A program made the translations under genes and the position numbers. Positions 34,447-44,022 of a stretch of 64,000 bases of DNA are shown piece by piece. The first letter of the stretch is position 1, and each line of letters starts with the position of its first letter. The stretch comes from a virus, in the IMG/VR virus record IMGVR_UViG_3300005965_000004, positions 1-64,000 of that record. One strand, 5' to 3'. The notes under the pieces were generated by a model that made no database searches, was not told where the DNA came from, and saw only the letters and a list, made by a program, of their open reading frames with translations.

Positions 34447-36996
34447 TCAACCACAACCTGCGTATCCACATTGTTTACAAACAAAACACCCGGATTCCAT
34501 TACAAGAGTAGACTTACATTCTGGACAGTTCATTCCAACTATCTCTTTACCGTCATCAATGGTTGATCCGATAAACTTTCTTACTGCTGTTAGTAAACTT
34601 GAAATATTGTCACCTTCTATATTAGTCAACGCAACTAAAATATCTTCTCTTGGAACGTTGTGTCTCATACAAAGTGAAATCATTCTCGCAAGTCTATTAT
34701 GTGGATAATCACCCAAACACTTTTCCCAAGTATCGTCAATTATCCTATGGTCAATTCCAACAGCAATTGCTAGTTTTGTAAGAGACTTACAAGCACGATT
34801 ACAAGCTACTGTTTCTTTCTTGGCGTTTGTATGAATCCACATAGCTACTGGATATCTAAGTTCCTTGTCATCTGGAAGGTAACTAAAATGTATATAAAAT
34901 TTCGCACCCTCTCTTTTGATTGTTGTTGTGGGTCCATTCAAGAAAACATCTGGAAGCTTGATATCCTTTTTCATGATTTCCTTCTTCTCTTCTGCCTTCT
35001 CAAGAGAACTCAACACAGATTCCATAGAACCTTCTCTATATGTTGTAAATCCTATCAATCCCTTCTTCCATGCTTCAAGATAAAGATTCTTGAATTTTGT
35101 GAATGAATAGTTCTTTGGAATGTTACATGTCTTGGAAACAGACTGGTTACAGTAATACTGTACGACTTCTTGAATGTTGATATGGTCTTCAATTTCAAGA
35201 TTCTTGGTTGTCACAATATACTCTTTATCAATGTCTGAGAAGTTTTCCAACAACCACTGATAACCGTAGTCTCTCATTATGTGAATTTCACAAAGACCTC
35301 TATTGTGTGGCTCATAGTAATACTTCTGCCCATTGAACTCACCTTTCCAGTAAACAAAATCCTTCTCTTTTTCTTCCTTCAGAATCTTCTTTACATTGTT
35401 GGAATTCAAACCTTCTGGCCAATCACAAATCACCTTCCTTTCAATTTCCAAATCATATACAGGCTCAATACCATTTGATACATTATCACAAATGACTGAT
35501 GTGTTTCCAAGTGGAGGATTTGTTGTAGTTTTAGCATTTCTAACACCATGATCCATTATCATTTTCTTAGTCTCTTCACTAAGTCTATCTGACTTGAAGT
35601 AATCAGTATTTGTAAACTTTTCCTTGTCATACAACGGAAACGTTCCCTTTTCTGCCGCAAGTTTTGCTGATGCTTGCCAAGTTATATTTTCTTTGAGTCT
35701 GACTAATTCTTCTACGAACTTTACAGATTCATCACTTCCATATCTGATTTTGAGCATCATTAGAGTGGAGCCAACTCCGTTGAGACCCATTCCAAATTGC
35801 CTGTTATTTTTAACAGCCCACTCATATGCTGGAAGAGGCAAATCTGTCAAGTCATTTACATTATCCAACATTCTCGAAAAAACTTCAATATCATTTTTAT
35901 ATTGCTCAAAGTCAAATTTTGTATTTCCACAATCGTCTATGAATACATATTGTGTGAGGTTGACGGAACCAAGAAGACAAACAGTAGTGAGATATGGATT
36001 ACCTGGAATTTCACCACACGGGTTAGTACAGTTACAATCTCCAAGATACTGAATTGGATTATTTCTTCTCATGTTATCATAGAAAAGAACTCCGGGTTCA
36101 GCACGATTATATGTTGACTTCATAATAAGGTCATAAAGATGCTTTGCCTTGACTCTTTTGTAAATCTTACCATCAAAATGAAGCTCGTACATTTCGTCAT
36201 TTTCAACAGCTTTCATAAAAGCGTCGTCAATAAGAACACTGATATTAAATTTAGTGAGTCTTCCTGGTTCCTGTTTTGCTCTAATAAATTCTTCAATATC
36301 TGGATGCCAAACAGGCAATGCTCCAAGCATAGCACCTTTTCTTGTTTGCTTCTTGACAATAGACTTTACTTCATCAAACTCTTCCTTTGTCAGGTAGTTC
36401 TTCAAATTGTCACTATAACCATCATTGTCACCTTTAACGATACACTCTGATACAGCATCCCAGATGTCCATGTATGATACTATACCAGGGTGCCTTATAC
36501 CTGTTCCCTTTATCAATGATCCTCTTGGTCTTATGAATCCAAAGTTAATTCCATAACCACCCTCAGAAGCAAGAGTTTTTGCCTGTTCCATTATTGTCAA
36601 GAATATATTTACCAAATCATCAGGCGTATCTGGAGTGTTCATGTTGATAGTATTTTCTATCAAGCCATCTTCCGATTTTCTAACATACTTTATTTCCGCA
36701 TTTCTAACAGGACCATTTATAAAACAATTCATCAAGGTTGCTTTATCATACGTAGTTCCTGCGTTGGCAGTAATTCTTCCACCAGGAGTACACTTTAAAC
36801 CAATAGGATTACCCTCTTCATCAAATTTGACAAGTGTATGTAAGAACTTTTCTTCCCACTCTTCAGGGTTCTTCTCTACAGAAGCAAGAGACTTTGCTAT
36901 TCTTTTGAAAGTTTCTATTGGTGTCTCATCACCAAACTGATATTTTTTCTTCCAATTTTCATATGCCAGACTTGTCTTAAAAAAGCTTGATTTCAT
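34447..36996 (-). CDS. nrdJ: class II (cobalamin-dependent) ribonucleotide reductase
   Basis: CNCTNPCGEIPGNPYLTTVC carries the catalytic loop (N-P-C-G-E) and cysteines; GVSTL-type NGVGSTLMMLKIRYG, TTTNPPLGNTSVIC and NVSNGIEPVYDLE follow the order of NrdJ. At the end CPECKSTLVMESGCFVCKQC with GYAGCG is the C-terminal zinc ribbon typical of adenosylcobalamin-dependent enzymes. 849 residues. It converts nucleotides to deoxynucleotides without oxygen, but needs B12 from the host. T4 uses class Ia enzymes instead. Confidence 0.85.
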   Translation of the reverse strand: MKSSFFKTSLAYENWKKKYQFGDETPIETFKRIAKSLASVEKNPEEWEEKFLHTLVKFDEEGNPIGLKCTPGGRITANAGTTYDKATLMNCFINGPVRNAEIKYVRKSEDGLIENTINMNTPDTPDDLVNIFLTIMEQAKTLASEGGYGINFGFIRPRGSLIKGTGIRHPGIVSYMDIWDAVSECIVKGDNDGYSDNLKNYLTKEEFDEVKSIVKKQTRKGAMLGALPVWHPDIEEFIRAKQEPGRLTKFNISVLIDDAFMKAVENDEMYELHFDGKIYKRVKAKHLYDLIMKSTYNRAEPGVLFYDNMRRNNPIQYLGDCNCTNPCGEIPGNPYLTTVCLLGSVNLTQYVFIDDCGNTKFDFEQYKNDIEVFSRMLDNVNDLTDLPLPAYEWAVKNNRQFGMGLNGVGSTLMMLKIRYGSDESVKFVEELVRLKENITWQASAKLAAEKGTFPLYDKEKFTNTDYFKSDRLSEETKKMIMDHGVRNAKTTTNPPLGNTSVICDNVSNGIEPVYDLEIERKVICDWPEGLNSNNVKKILKEEKEKDFVYWKGEFNGQKYYYEPHNRGLCEIHIMRDYGYQWLLENFSDIDKEYIVTTKNLEIEDHINIQEVVQYYCNQSVSKTCNIPKNYSFTKFKNLYLEAWKKGLIGFTTYREGSMESVLSSLEKAEEKKEIMKKDIKLPDVFLNGPTTTIKREGAKFYIHFSYLPDDKELRYPVAMWIHTNAKKETVACNRACKSLTKLAIAVGIDHRIIDDTWEKCLGDYPHNRLARMISLCMRHNVPREDILVALTNIEGDNISSLLTAVRKFIGSTIDDGKEIVGMNCPECKSTLVMESGCFVCKQCGYAGCG

Positions 36997-37007
36997 AAAA
37001 CTTTCTC

Positions 37008-37472
37008 CTACTTATTGAAAAGCTCCCTTTCGGTTATTATCTTGAATTCGAGACCTCTCTTAGCGCAAAATTCCCTTGCTGCATCCCATTTACATCTGTT
37101 AGTGACGTAAGTGTGCGCCTCGTAGATATATCTCTTTCGGGCTTTTCTGTTGTTGTTTTTGGGTTTCTTTGGTGGTCTTGTTTGTGATGCCGGTTTAACT
37201 TCAATGACGAACTTCCTTTCATTTCCATTTTTATCAACTTCCTCAAAATAAAAATCTGGATAATATCTGTGAATCCTTTTGTCAATAGCGCTTAGATAAG
37301 GTATTTCTAAACACTCAAACCCCCATTTCTTTATACTTGGAGAGTGGTCACAAAAGTAACAAAATCTAGATTCCCAAGAACTTCTGTACACTGGGTTTTT
37401 GGCTCCAATATACTTTTTCTTATTCTCAACTTTATATTCACCAATGTAAAATCCACTTTTTCCCTTCTCCAT
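37008..37472 (-). CDS. 4: head completion nuclease-like protein (T4 gp4)
   Basis: YRSSWESRFCYFCDHSPSIK, then YYPDFYFEEVDKNGNERKF and VIEVKPASQTRPPKKPK match T4 gp4/gp50: S-x-W-E near the start, then P-D-F and E-V-K-P, a PD-(D/E)XK nuclease arrangement. gp4 is needed to finish the head before tail joining. 154 residues as expected. Confidence 0.8.
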   Translation of the reverse strand: MEKGKSGFYIGEYKVENKKKYIGAKNPVYRSSWESRFCYFCDHSPSIKKWGFECLEIPYLSAIDKRIHRYYPDFYFEEVDKNGNERKFVIEVKPASQTRPPKKPKNNNRKARKRYIYEAHTYVTNRCKWDAAREFCAKRGLEFKIITERELFNK

Positions 37473-37481
37473 AAACTCCTT

Positions 37482-38399
37482 CTACTTTAGCGATTTTATT
37501 AATGGGCCATAGTTAGACCAATCATCCATCATCTTATTCAATCTATTTCTGGAGAAGAACTTCATAAGCTTAGAACCGTCTATATCTTTAATCTCGTAAT
37601 CGTTGTACGTTTTCAATATACCTTTTGACAGTTCTTTTGGAATGAAGTCAAAGTCAATAAGAATTCTATTTCTCAGATAATTGTTCTTGACTTCTTCATT
37701 CTCCTCAAGAAAATCATCCAATCCTTTCTTCAGTATAGCTTCAGCAGTTGCTTTACCTGTTCTTGGCTTTATTGCGGGAATAGTATCGCTCTTATCACCA
37801 GTGATAACTTTTATATCAAGTTCTCTCTGTGGATTTATACAGTTTACGATCTTATTCTTTATAGGATCAAACTGCTTATTGTTCTTATCAATCAACAACT
37901 GATGAAGGTCTTTATCAGTCGATACTATCACATTCTGACAAGAGCTAAACTGCTCTTTTACAAGAACGGCAATAATGTCATCTGCCTCTGATCTTGGATG
38001 TTCTATTGTATATATAGTCGAAAACGTTTCTTTTATTTCTTCTCTGAATTCATTGAAAACCGGAAAGAATTTCTGAAAGTCAACAACAGCCTTGTCTCTT
38101 GCTTGTCTTCTATTATTTTTATATCCATCAAAGTGGTCATATCTCCAACTTCCTTTTGTGTCAAAAGCGAGAATAACTTTCTCAGGATTAAACTTTTCTA
38201 TTGTTGAGAAAAGACTATTCATGAATAAATGTCTCCAAAAGAAAAAAAAATTTTCGTTATCTTGAGGATTCATAAAGATAGCTGAGAATAATGTTCTGTA
38301 GGCTAGATTATGCCCATCAAACAATAAAGTTTTTTTCTGATTTTTTATTACTTGTTGATCTTCAACAGAAAATAATTCTGATAATGAACTTTTATTCAT
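37482..38399 (-). CDS. rnh: RNase H / 5'-3' exonuclease, FEN-1 family (T4 rnh)
   Basis: LLFDGHNLAYRTLFSA, VILAFDTKGSWRYDHF, RSEADDIIAVLVKEQF, VIVSTDKDLHQLLID and ITGDKSDTIPAIKPRTGKAT are the ordered acidic motifs of the T4 RNase H/FEN nuclease. It removes RNA primers of Okazaki fragments. 305 residues equals T4 Rnh. Confidence 0.9.
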   Translation of the reverse strand: MNKSSLSELFSVEDQQVIKNQKKTLLFDGHNLAYRTLFSAIFMNPQDNENFFFFWRHLFMNSLFSTIEKFNPEKVILAFDTKGSWRYDHFDGYKNNRRQARDKAVVDFQKFFPVFNEFREEIKETFSTIYTIEHPRSEADDIIAVLVKEQFSSCQNVIVSTDKDLHQLLIDKNNKQFDPIKNKIVNCINPQRELDIKVITGDKSDTIPAIKPRTGKATAEAILKKGLDDFLEENEEVKNNYLRNRILIDFDFIPKELSKGILKTYNDYEIKDIDGSKLMKFFSRNRLNKMMDDWSNYGPLIKSLK

Positions 38400-38828
38400 T
38401 TGTAAACTCCTTTTTAAGTGTTTTATGTATTATAACATTTTTATATTCAATCTCCAAAACTTTTTTTCTTCTAAATGTTTCTTTAATATTATGTCTTTCT
38501 TTTTTAGAAAAATATTCATAAAAATCCATTCTATTAGATAATACATATATCCATTTACTCGAAGGATTATTATAACCTTGTTTAGCTAAACTTATTTTTT
38601 GTTTATGTTCTTCTGAATATTTTCTTCCTTTTAATTTTTTACTGAGATTTTCTTTAAATTCTTTGCTTCGTATTTTTCCAATGTTTTTTCCAATCATAGA
38701 TTGACGTTGTTTTATTTTACTTTCTTCACTTTTTGTTTTACCAATCATTGATTGACGTTGTTTTTCCTTTTGTTCTTCTGAAATAATTTTACCTTATTGG
38801 TGGTTTTGTAGATTATATAAGTACTCAT
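38392..38828 (-). pseudogene. GIY-YIG homing endonuclease relic with NUMOD repeats
   Basis: ATG 38828 starts MSTYIIYKTTNK, the beginning of a GIY-YIG domain, but the catalytic domain is deleted and the frame fails. In another frame the C-terminal NUMOD3-type repeats remain (MIGKTKSEESKIKQRQSM, then KGRKYSEEHKQKISLAKQGY). The leader 38829-38937 resembles that of the relic at 1407. It sits beside RNase H. Confidence 0.7.
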
Positions 38829-38937
38829 AAGATACCTCCACATAAGGTTATTAGTAAGAGATTGATTGATAATTCTAATGTTGGATATAAAACTTCCGTC
38901 GAAGCTGTCCCAACCTATCCAATGAGTATTTACATTT
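38829..38937 (-). promoter_or_regulatory. conserved leader of GIY-YIG relic
   Basis: On the minus strand, TAAATACT..GGAT..GTTGGGACAG at the upstream end and GGTATCTTATGAGT at the start codon are shared with the leader at 1401-1507. The conservation of an untranslated leader between two relics suggests a functional control element carried with the mobile gene. Confidence 0.5.
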
Positions 38938-39526
38938 AAATATTTTTTTCTTTAACATATTCTTCCAAACTTTTGACCTCAAAATGGTATTTTTTCTTCT
39001 TTCCAGTTTTGGTTAATAAAGCTTTTTCGGGAACAAATGTATCTTTAAATAAACATTTGGTTTTAGCAACTGGTGTAATTTTTTGAACTAATATTTTGTA
39101 TTCATAATACACCCATTTGATATTAATAATTGCTAGTCTTGTCATATTTTGAAAATCAAATGATGGCTTTATTTCTATAAAAGAACCAACATCATACCCA
39201 TCATTCCCAATATTGTTTATAAAAGGCACAGAGTCCAATTTATTTTTTCCATCGTTAATATCAAGATAAAAAATTCCGTATGCTTTAGAATTCCACAATA
39301 TTTTGAAATCGGGCACATAAACATGTGATTGAAGCAAAGTACTTTCCATTTTCTTATCTTTAGTCTTCATCTTTTTTATCCAATCATATGTCACTTTTTC
39401 TGAAAGGGTAAATGATTCCGAATGAAAAGAGAATTCTCTAACGAAACCTCTTTCCTTAAGCTCATCCAAATAAAGGTAAAACAATCTTTCTTCTTCGGAA
39501 TCAAACTCTATACCATTATAAATCAT
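38936..39526 (-). CDS. possible PD-(D/E)XK-like nuclease, 196 aa
   Basis: The start MIYNGIEFDSEEERLFYLYL (E in S-x-x-E-E), then HVYVPDFKILWNSKAYGIFY (PDF) and VGSFIEIKPSFDFQNMTRLA (E-I-K) have the order of a PD-(D/E)XK nuclease, as in DUF1064-like phage proteins. The remaining C-terminus is beta-rich and basic. It overlaps the frameshifted gene upstream. Tentative. Confidence 0.5.
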   Translation of the reverse strand: MIYNGIEFDSEEERLFYLYLDELKERGFVREFSFHSESFTLSEKVTYDWIKKMKTKDKKMESTLLQSHVYVPDFKILWNSKAYGIFYLDINDGKNKLDSVPFINNIGNDGYDVGSFIEIKPSFDFQNMTRLAIINIKWVYYEYKILVQKITPVAKTKCLFKDTFVPEKALLTKTGKKKKYHFEVKSLEEYVKEKNI

Positions 39527-39702
39527 TGTTCATAATCCTTTTGTCATCTTCTTCGTCATTATCTTCATTGTAGATAATTCTCATTGCGTAAGCAAGTCCT
39601 GCTGGTTGTGTCATTGGTTGGGCACCACTTTACCATTTCAATCAAATCCATATTGTTCCTCATGGCATTAGGATTTATCTTATTTACATTCCAGTAAATC
39701 AT
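39516..39702 (-). pseudogene. small conserved phage gene with frameshift, about 60 aa
   Basis: From ATG 39702 (ATGA with the primase stop) it reads MIYWNVNKINPNAMRNNMDL IEMVK; in another frame from ATG 39614 it goes on MTQPAGLAYAMRIIYNEDND and ends at 39516. A shift near 39625 separates the parts. The second part recalls, weakly, a T4 gp23-type segment, but the length is far too short for a capsid protein. Confidence 0.45.
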
Positions 39703-40691
39703 ACGAAAAACACCTTATCAAAAATAGAGTTTGTGAAGAAGGGTTCTAACTCTTCATAAGAAAAATTGTCTTTATTCATGTAAAGTAAAACATCATTGAT
39801 GTCCCATTTACTTCTCTTGGGTAGATTGTATGTCTTCATGAATTTCTTCCAACAGAAGACGTACTCTCCTTTAGTCAAGAGTTCTATGGTTTTTTTCTTA
39901 GTATCAAATGTTTCACAGTCATAATCTATAAGAAATCTCTTCTGCTTGAAAATCTTCAAGTTATCGTCGTATATCTTTACACCAGTAACAGCAACTGAAT
40001 TCTCGACGAAGATACTGTCAATGGGACCCTCTAACACAGTGACTGGTTTTTCTCTATCGACAAGGTAGTAGTTATATATGCTATTGTAATTTCCTGCTCT
40101 TGACAGATATTTTGGAGTCATGTAGTCATAAAGCGATCTTCCCTGGTAATAGTATATTTTACCTTTATCATCATAAAATGGTATAATAAGCCTATTACGA
40201 TACATCTCTCCAGTTGCCACATACCATTTACTCCAAACATCTTCTGGAATGTTTCTGTCAATACAAAACCTTATTGCTTTAGCGAAGAGTGGAGTTACAC
40301 CACTCTTTATATGTACGAAGAATTTTGTTTGATCCTGCTCAGTACTTCTCTTTCTCGTTCTTCTTGCCTTTATATTTGGTAAATCTCTTTTCTTTTTATT
40401 GTCGTTTCTTCCAAGGACTTCTTTGAAGTAGTCCTTGTAGTATGAAGGGAAAAATTCCTTCATCCAAAAAATAACGGGTTTCTTGTAATAACAATTGTGA
40501 CAATAGTACATCCAAGGAGTCTTGTTTTTAAGAATGTATCCTCTTTTCTTTGATTTTGACTTTTGAGAATCTCCACATATATGACATCTGAAGTTGTAAT
40601 AGTCATAGCTCTCAGTTACATTTTCCAATGAACTCAGAATTAGTCTTACTTGTCTTTCGAGAGCTATTTCATCAAAATCTGAAAAATTCAT
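39699..40691 (-). CDS. 61: DNA primase (T4 gp61)
   Basis: The zinc finger is FRCHICGDSQKS...YCHNC at about 34-70. The TOPRIM core follows with VTVLEGPIDSIFVENSVA and RFLIDYDCETFD. gp61 makes RNA primers with gp41 helicase. 330 residues against 342 in T4. GGAG precedes ATG 40691, just after the gene 32 terminator. Confidence 0.9.
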   Translation of the reverse strand: MNFSDFDEIALERQVRLILSSLENVTESYDYYNFRCHICGDSQKSKSKKRGYILKNKTPWMYYCHNCYYKKPVIFWMKEFFPSYYKDYFKEVLGRNDNKKKRDLPNIKARRTRKRSTEQDQTKFFVHIKSGVTPLFAKAIRFCIDRNIPEDVWSKWYVATGEMYRNRLIIPFYDDKGKIYYYQGRSLYDYMTPKYLSRAGNYNSIYNYYLVDREKPVTVLEGPIDSIFVENSVAVTGVKIYDDNLKIFKQKRFLIDYDCETFDTKKKTIELLTKGEYVFCWKKFMKTYNLPKRSKWDINDVLLYMNKDNFSYEELEPFFTNSIFDKVFFV

Positions 40692-40705
40692 AAATTCTCC
40701 AAAAA

Positions 40706-40736
40706 GAAGGGGAGTGATGTATATTCACTCCCCTTC
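40706..40736 (-). terminator. terminator after gene 32
   Basis: 12-bp perfect stem (GAAGGGGAGTGA/TCACTCCCCTTC), 7-nt loop, then TTTTT on the minus strand, 25 bases after the gene 32 stop. It probably limits read-through into gene 61. Confidence 0.85.
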
Positions 40737-40760
40737 TCCAATAAACAAACAACCATTCAA

Positions 40761-41648
40761 TTATTCTTCATCATTCTGTAAGTCATTGAAGAAATCGTCA
40801 TCCGATCCTTCAAATATTGATTCTTCTGCGATTGATTCAGAAGTTTCATTCTTGGTGTTGCTCTGCTCTGGTTTTGTTGTCGATGGCGCAGGAGTTGGTT
40901 GGTTTGTGTATGATGGATTTGGAGCACCAACAACTCTATTGAACTTACTTTCAAGTTCCCCATATTCCTTGAAATTGTCAGGAGAAACGAATTCAGACAA
41001 ACTATAAAGACTTTTATCAATCTTTTCAATTTCAGCATCTGTTCCAACAGGTGAAGGATTGTCAAACTGACAAGAGTCATAGTTTGGCATATTCAAATTA
41101 CCAACTTTGATCTTCTTGATAATCAACTTAAAGTCTGCTCCATCATAGTAGTCAAAAACCATGACAGGTTCTTCAATTGAGTCATCACCAGGATTAATTC
41201 TTTCCATAATCTTATCATGAACTTTCTTTCCATATCTGTAAAGGAATACCTTTCCTTCGTTCTCTGGATGAGCTGGGTCCTTTACAACAAGGATATTGGA
41301 GTAGTAGTTCTGCTTTCTCTTTCTTTTTCTGGCAGTTTCCTGGTCACTGTCCCAAATTGCCGAGTTGGCCTTACAGACTGGACATTCCTTCTTCAATGTT
41401 GTTGGGCAATTCTCAATGTACCATCCACCAGGTCCCTTTACAGAGTGGCTATATGTACTTACAAATGGGATATCTGTGTCTGGTGATGGAAGGAATCTGA
41501 TAAGTGCCTGGGCAGTTCCATTGCTTGAGAATTCAGGGTAGTAAATTCTTTCGTCTTTATAAGAGTTTCCAGAATTACCCTTATCATTCTGTTCACGGAT
41601 TTTGTCCATTGTCTTTGACCAATCTCTACCGAATTTCTTTTTGTTCAT
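40761..41648 (-). CDS. 32: single-stranded DNA-binding protein (T4 gp32)
   Basis: YYPEFSSNGTAQALIRFLPS, SVKGPGGWYIENCPTTLKK and CPVCKANSAIWDSDQETARK with RKRKQNYYSNILVVKDPAHP are the gp32 core, including the zinc-binding C-x-x-C. The C-terminus is acidic (EESIFEGSDDDFFNDLQNDE), as needed to recruit partners. 295 residues. An own promoter lies at 41720-41748. Confidence 0.95.
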   Translation of the reverse strand: MNKKKFGRDWSKTMDKIREQNDKGNSGNSYKDERIYYPEFSSNGTAQALIRFLPSPDTDIPFVSTYSHSVKGPGGWYIENCPTTLKKECPVCKANSAIWDSDQETARKRKRKQNYYSNILVVKDPAHPENEGKVFLYRYGKKVHDKIMERINPGDDSIEEPVMVFDYYDGADFKLIIKKIKVGNLNMPNYDSCQFDNPSPVGTDAEIEKIDKSLYSLSEFVSPDNFKEYGELESKFNRVVGAPNPSYTNQPTPAPSTTKPEQSNTKNETSESIAEESIFEGSDDDFFNDLQNDEE

Positions 41649-42207
41649 TTAAGAACCTCCTTTGTGTTTCTTTTATCTTATTTGCTATTCTCTTAAATAG
41701 CTCGTACTCTCTATTATTAATTGTATCATATTCATCATTTTTTGTCAACATATTTTTTATGAAAAATCTTGGAGAAATATGCTTCTTTTTTGTCAATTCA
41801 AACACCACATTTGTCCCATCCTCCTTTATGTCAAAGAATTCTTTCATGCTTTTGAAATTTAGACTTTTATAAACCTCCCTTAACAAATGTAAATCTTCAT
41901 TATACCTTTTGTCACTTATCATTTCCTTGAAATCTTTCAAGTTTTTGTAGTTTACTTCACCAAGCTTTATAGACGTTTTACCCATCATGTACTGATACAG
42001 AAGAAATATTGCCAAGTCACAAATGCTATAGTATCCGTTAGATATCTCACTATATATTCTCTTAGAACTAATTGCGTAGAATTTAGGAGCTTTTCTAAAG
42101 GCAGTCATACTAAGAAGTTTGAAAATGTCAATATCCTTCTTACCTTTTACAAAGTTCTTAGTGTTTACAATAACAGAAAAAACTCTCAAAGTAGAAGCGA
42201 ATTCCAT
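41626..42207 (-). CDS. possible helicase loader (gp59-like)
   Basis: The helical protein (FSVIVNTKNFVKGKKDIDIF, FYAISSKRIYSEISNGYYSI) has the size and neighbourhood of T4 gp59, which loads gp41 on gp32-coated DNA: it stands next to gene 32 and overlaps it, with gene 41 nearby. I do not see a diagnostic motif. Tentative by context. Confidence 0.45.
   Translation of the reverse strand: MEFASTLRVFSVIVNTKNFVKGKKDIDIFKLLSMTAFRKAPKFYAISSKRIYSEISNGYYSICDLAIFLLYQYMMGKTSIKLGEVNYKNLKDFKEMISDKRYNEDLHLLREVYKSLNFKSMKEFFDIKEDGTNVVFELTKKKHISPRFFIKNMLTKNDEYDTINNREYELFKRIANKIKETQRRFLNEQKEIR
41720..41748 (-). promoter_or_regulatory. sigma70-like promoter of gene 32
   Basis: TTGACA (41748-41743), 17-bp spacer ending ATGA, TACAAT (41725-41720), inside the gp59-like gene. 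Confidence 0.65.
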
Positions 42208-42211
42208 ACAA

Positions 42212-42601
42212 CTACCCCAGTATTTGTTTCAGATTATTTTCGTCCAATTGAATAAAGTACTTTTTTGATAGTTCCTTTTTAAGTTCGTACTTTGTTTCTC
42301 CATCGAATGTATAGAGTATCTTCTTGAACTTGTTAAAGTTCTCTTCAAACAACACAATAATATCTACGAGATTAATGTTAACTTCTACCTTTGCCTTTCT
42401 TATTGTCTCGTTGAATTTACTCTGTTCAGAGGCACTCATTTTCTTACCATCAAAAATTTCCTTTAGATAATCGAAAGAATACCCTTTTCCTTCCATCCAA
42501 TTTAGAAATTCCTTTTTGAGTATGTCATTCACTAACTCAAACTCGTTTGTTTTTTCTGATATCTTACTTTGGTCAAATGTGTTTACTTGATGTTTAGCCA
42601 T
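42212..42601 (-). CDS. hypothetical protein, 129 aa (position of T4 gp33)
   Basis: A charged helical protein (NEFELVNDILKKEFLNWMEG, VNINLVDIIVLFEENFNKFK). In T4 the late co-activator gp33 lies near genes 59 and 32, and its relatives have this size, but I cannot see the hydrophobic clamp-binding end with certainty. A late-transcription role is only suggested by context. Confidence 0.45.
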   Translation of the reverse strand: MAKHQVNTFDQSKISEKTNEFELVNDILKKEFLNWMEGKGYSFDYLKEIFDGKKMSASEQSKFNETIRKAKVEVNINLVDIIVLFEENFNKFKKILYTFDGETKYELKKELSKKYFIQLDENNLKQILG

Positions 42602-42609
42602 TTAAACTC

Positions 42610-44019
42610 CTATTCAAAGTCAATCATTTTTTTGAACTTATCGTTTGTATCTTTACTTAAAACTCCCTTTGCGTCTTTAATAGCACTACTAACCTTTTTC
42701 TTCTTGTCTTTATCACTCGGAGGGTCTCTGGATATTGATCCAGTAGTATCTCCAACTTCTGTCTCCTCATCTTCAAAAACTCTCATCTTGTAATAATCAA
42801 CACAAACATTCATACCCTTCTTATTCAAACCATATCTGTTTTTCAGTACCATCCAATAGTACTTTCCAACTTTTCTTAAATCATTCGATTGAGTTACTCC
42901 AATTATAACATCAGCAGTTGCTGCTGTTCCAATGGAGTCAGATATATCAGTCAAATCTATTTCAGCACCACCAAAACCCTTACGGTTTGTCTGAACTGCT
43001 GAAACGATAGGAAGAGACATCTCCACAGCAACTGCTCTTACTTCCTCTGAAATTCTCTTGACTTCAAGATATGTATTATCACCCTTGTTTTTATGAATAG
43101 GGTTCATTATACCAAGATAGTCTATGAATATTATATCAGGAGTAAACTTCTTCCTAACCTTAAGCTCTTTTAGTAAATTTCTAATATGGTTGGCGTTGAT
43201 AGATGTTGGTGGATATTCCTTTACTATTATCTTCTTACTGACTTGCTTTTTAACCTTTTCAAACTTAGAGTGAAACTTGTCTTTAGTCAATAGTTTCAAA
43301 TCCTCAGTATTAACATCAAACATATTTGACATTATTCTTTCTGAGATTTTGTTTTCTGACATTTCACAAGACACATAAAGGACGTTCTTGTTTCTAAGAA
43401 CACAATCAACAGCAAGAGAAGTCATTATCAAAGACTTACCCATATTGGTTTCGGCCATGAACAATGTCAATGACTTTTCATGGAATCCACCTTCTATTAT
43501 CCTATTGAGAATACCGATAGAGGTTGGTATCACTCTGTCAACATCATGTAGGAACTTATACAATCTTTCTTCCTCTTCCATAAAATCAAGTCCAACTTTA
43601 GAGTCAAAACTAAAAGCTATTGCTTCTCTCAACTGATCTGGAGTCTTCTTAATATCATCTATTTTTTTGTTACTGAGATTCACAGCAATATCAACATTGA
43701 TGTTATGAATCAACTTTTCTCTCATAAATTCTTCTATCTCTTCCAACAAGAAATCTGACTGATATTCAGAAACATCAGTCTCCATAATTTCTAATAATCT
43801 TTTGTACACACTCTCATTATCAAGTTCAAGACGCATTTCGGGAACTGTTGGAAATCTCTCAAATTTTTCATACATTTTTATGACAGACTTTATCAACTGA
43901 ACGTTCTTATGATCTTCAAAAAGTTCAGGGACAAGAAACGGCATAACCTTGTCCCTAACATTCTCGATTGTAAAAAGAAACTTTATGAGAACATTTTCAA
44001 AGAATACAGCTTCTTTCAT
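42610..44019 (-). CDS. 41: replicative DNA helicase (T4 gp41, DnaB family)
   Basis: Walker A is LTLFMAETNMGKSLIMTSLA, Walker B DIIFIDYLGIMNPIHKN; SAVQTNRKGFG and the arginine-rich C-terminus follow the RecA-like helicase core. The N-terminal 150 residues form the oligomerisation domain. 469 residues (T4 475). Works with gp61 and gp59. Confidence 0.95.
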   Translation of the reverse strand: MKEAVFFENVLIKFLFTIENVRDKVMPFLVPELFEDHKNVQLIKSVIKMYEKFERFPTVPEMRLELDNESVYKRLLEIMETDVSEYQSDFLLEEIEEFMREKLIHNINVDIAVNLSNKKIDDIKKTPDQLREAIAFSFDSKVGLDFMEEEERLYKFLHDVDRVIPTSIGILNRIIEGGFHEKSLTLFMAETNMGKSLIMTSLAVDCVLRNKNVLYVSCEMSENKISERIMSNMFDVNTEDLKLLTKDKFHSKFEKVKKQVSKKIIVKEYPPTSINANHIRNLLKELKVRKKFTPDIIFIDYLGIMNPIHKNKGDNTYLEVKRISEEVRAVAVEMSLPIVSAVQTNRKGFGGAEIDLTDISDSIGTAATADVIIGVTQSNDLRKVGKYYWMVLKNRYGLNKKGMNVCVDYYKMRVFEDEETEVGDTTGSISRDPPSDKDKKKKVSSAIKDAKGVLSKDTNDKFKKMIDFE

Positions 44020-44022
44020 ATA

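Noticed and set aside
39516-39702. Fragment of the major capsid protein gp23
   Set aside because: The similarity is limited to a few residues around QPMTQPAGLAYAMR and the gene is about 60 codons long, in a replication cluster.
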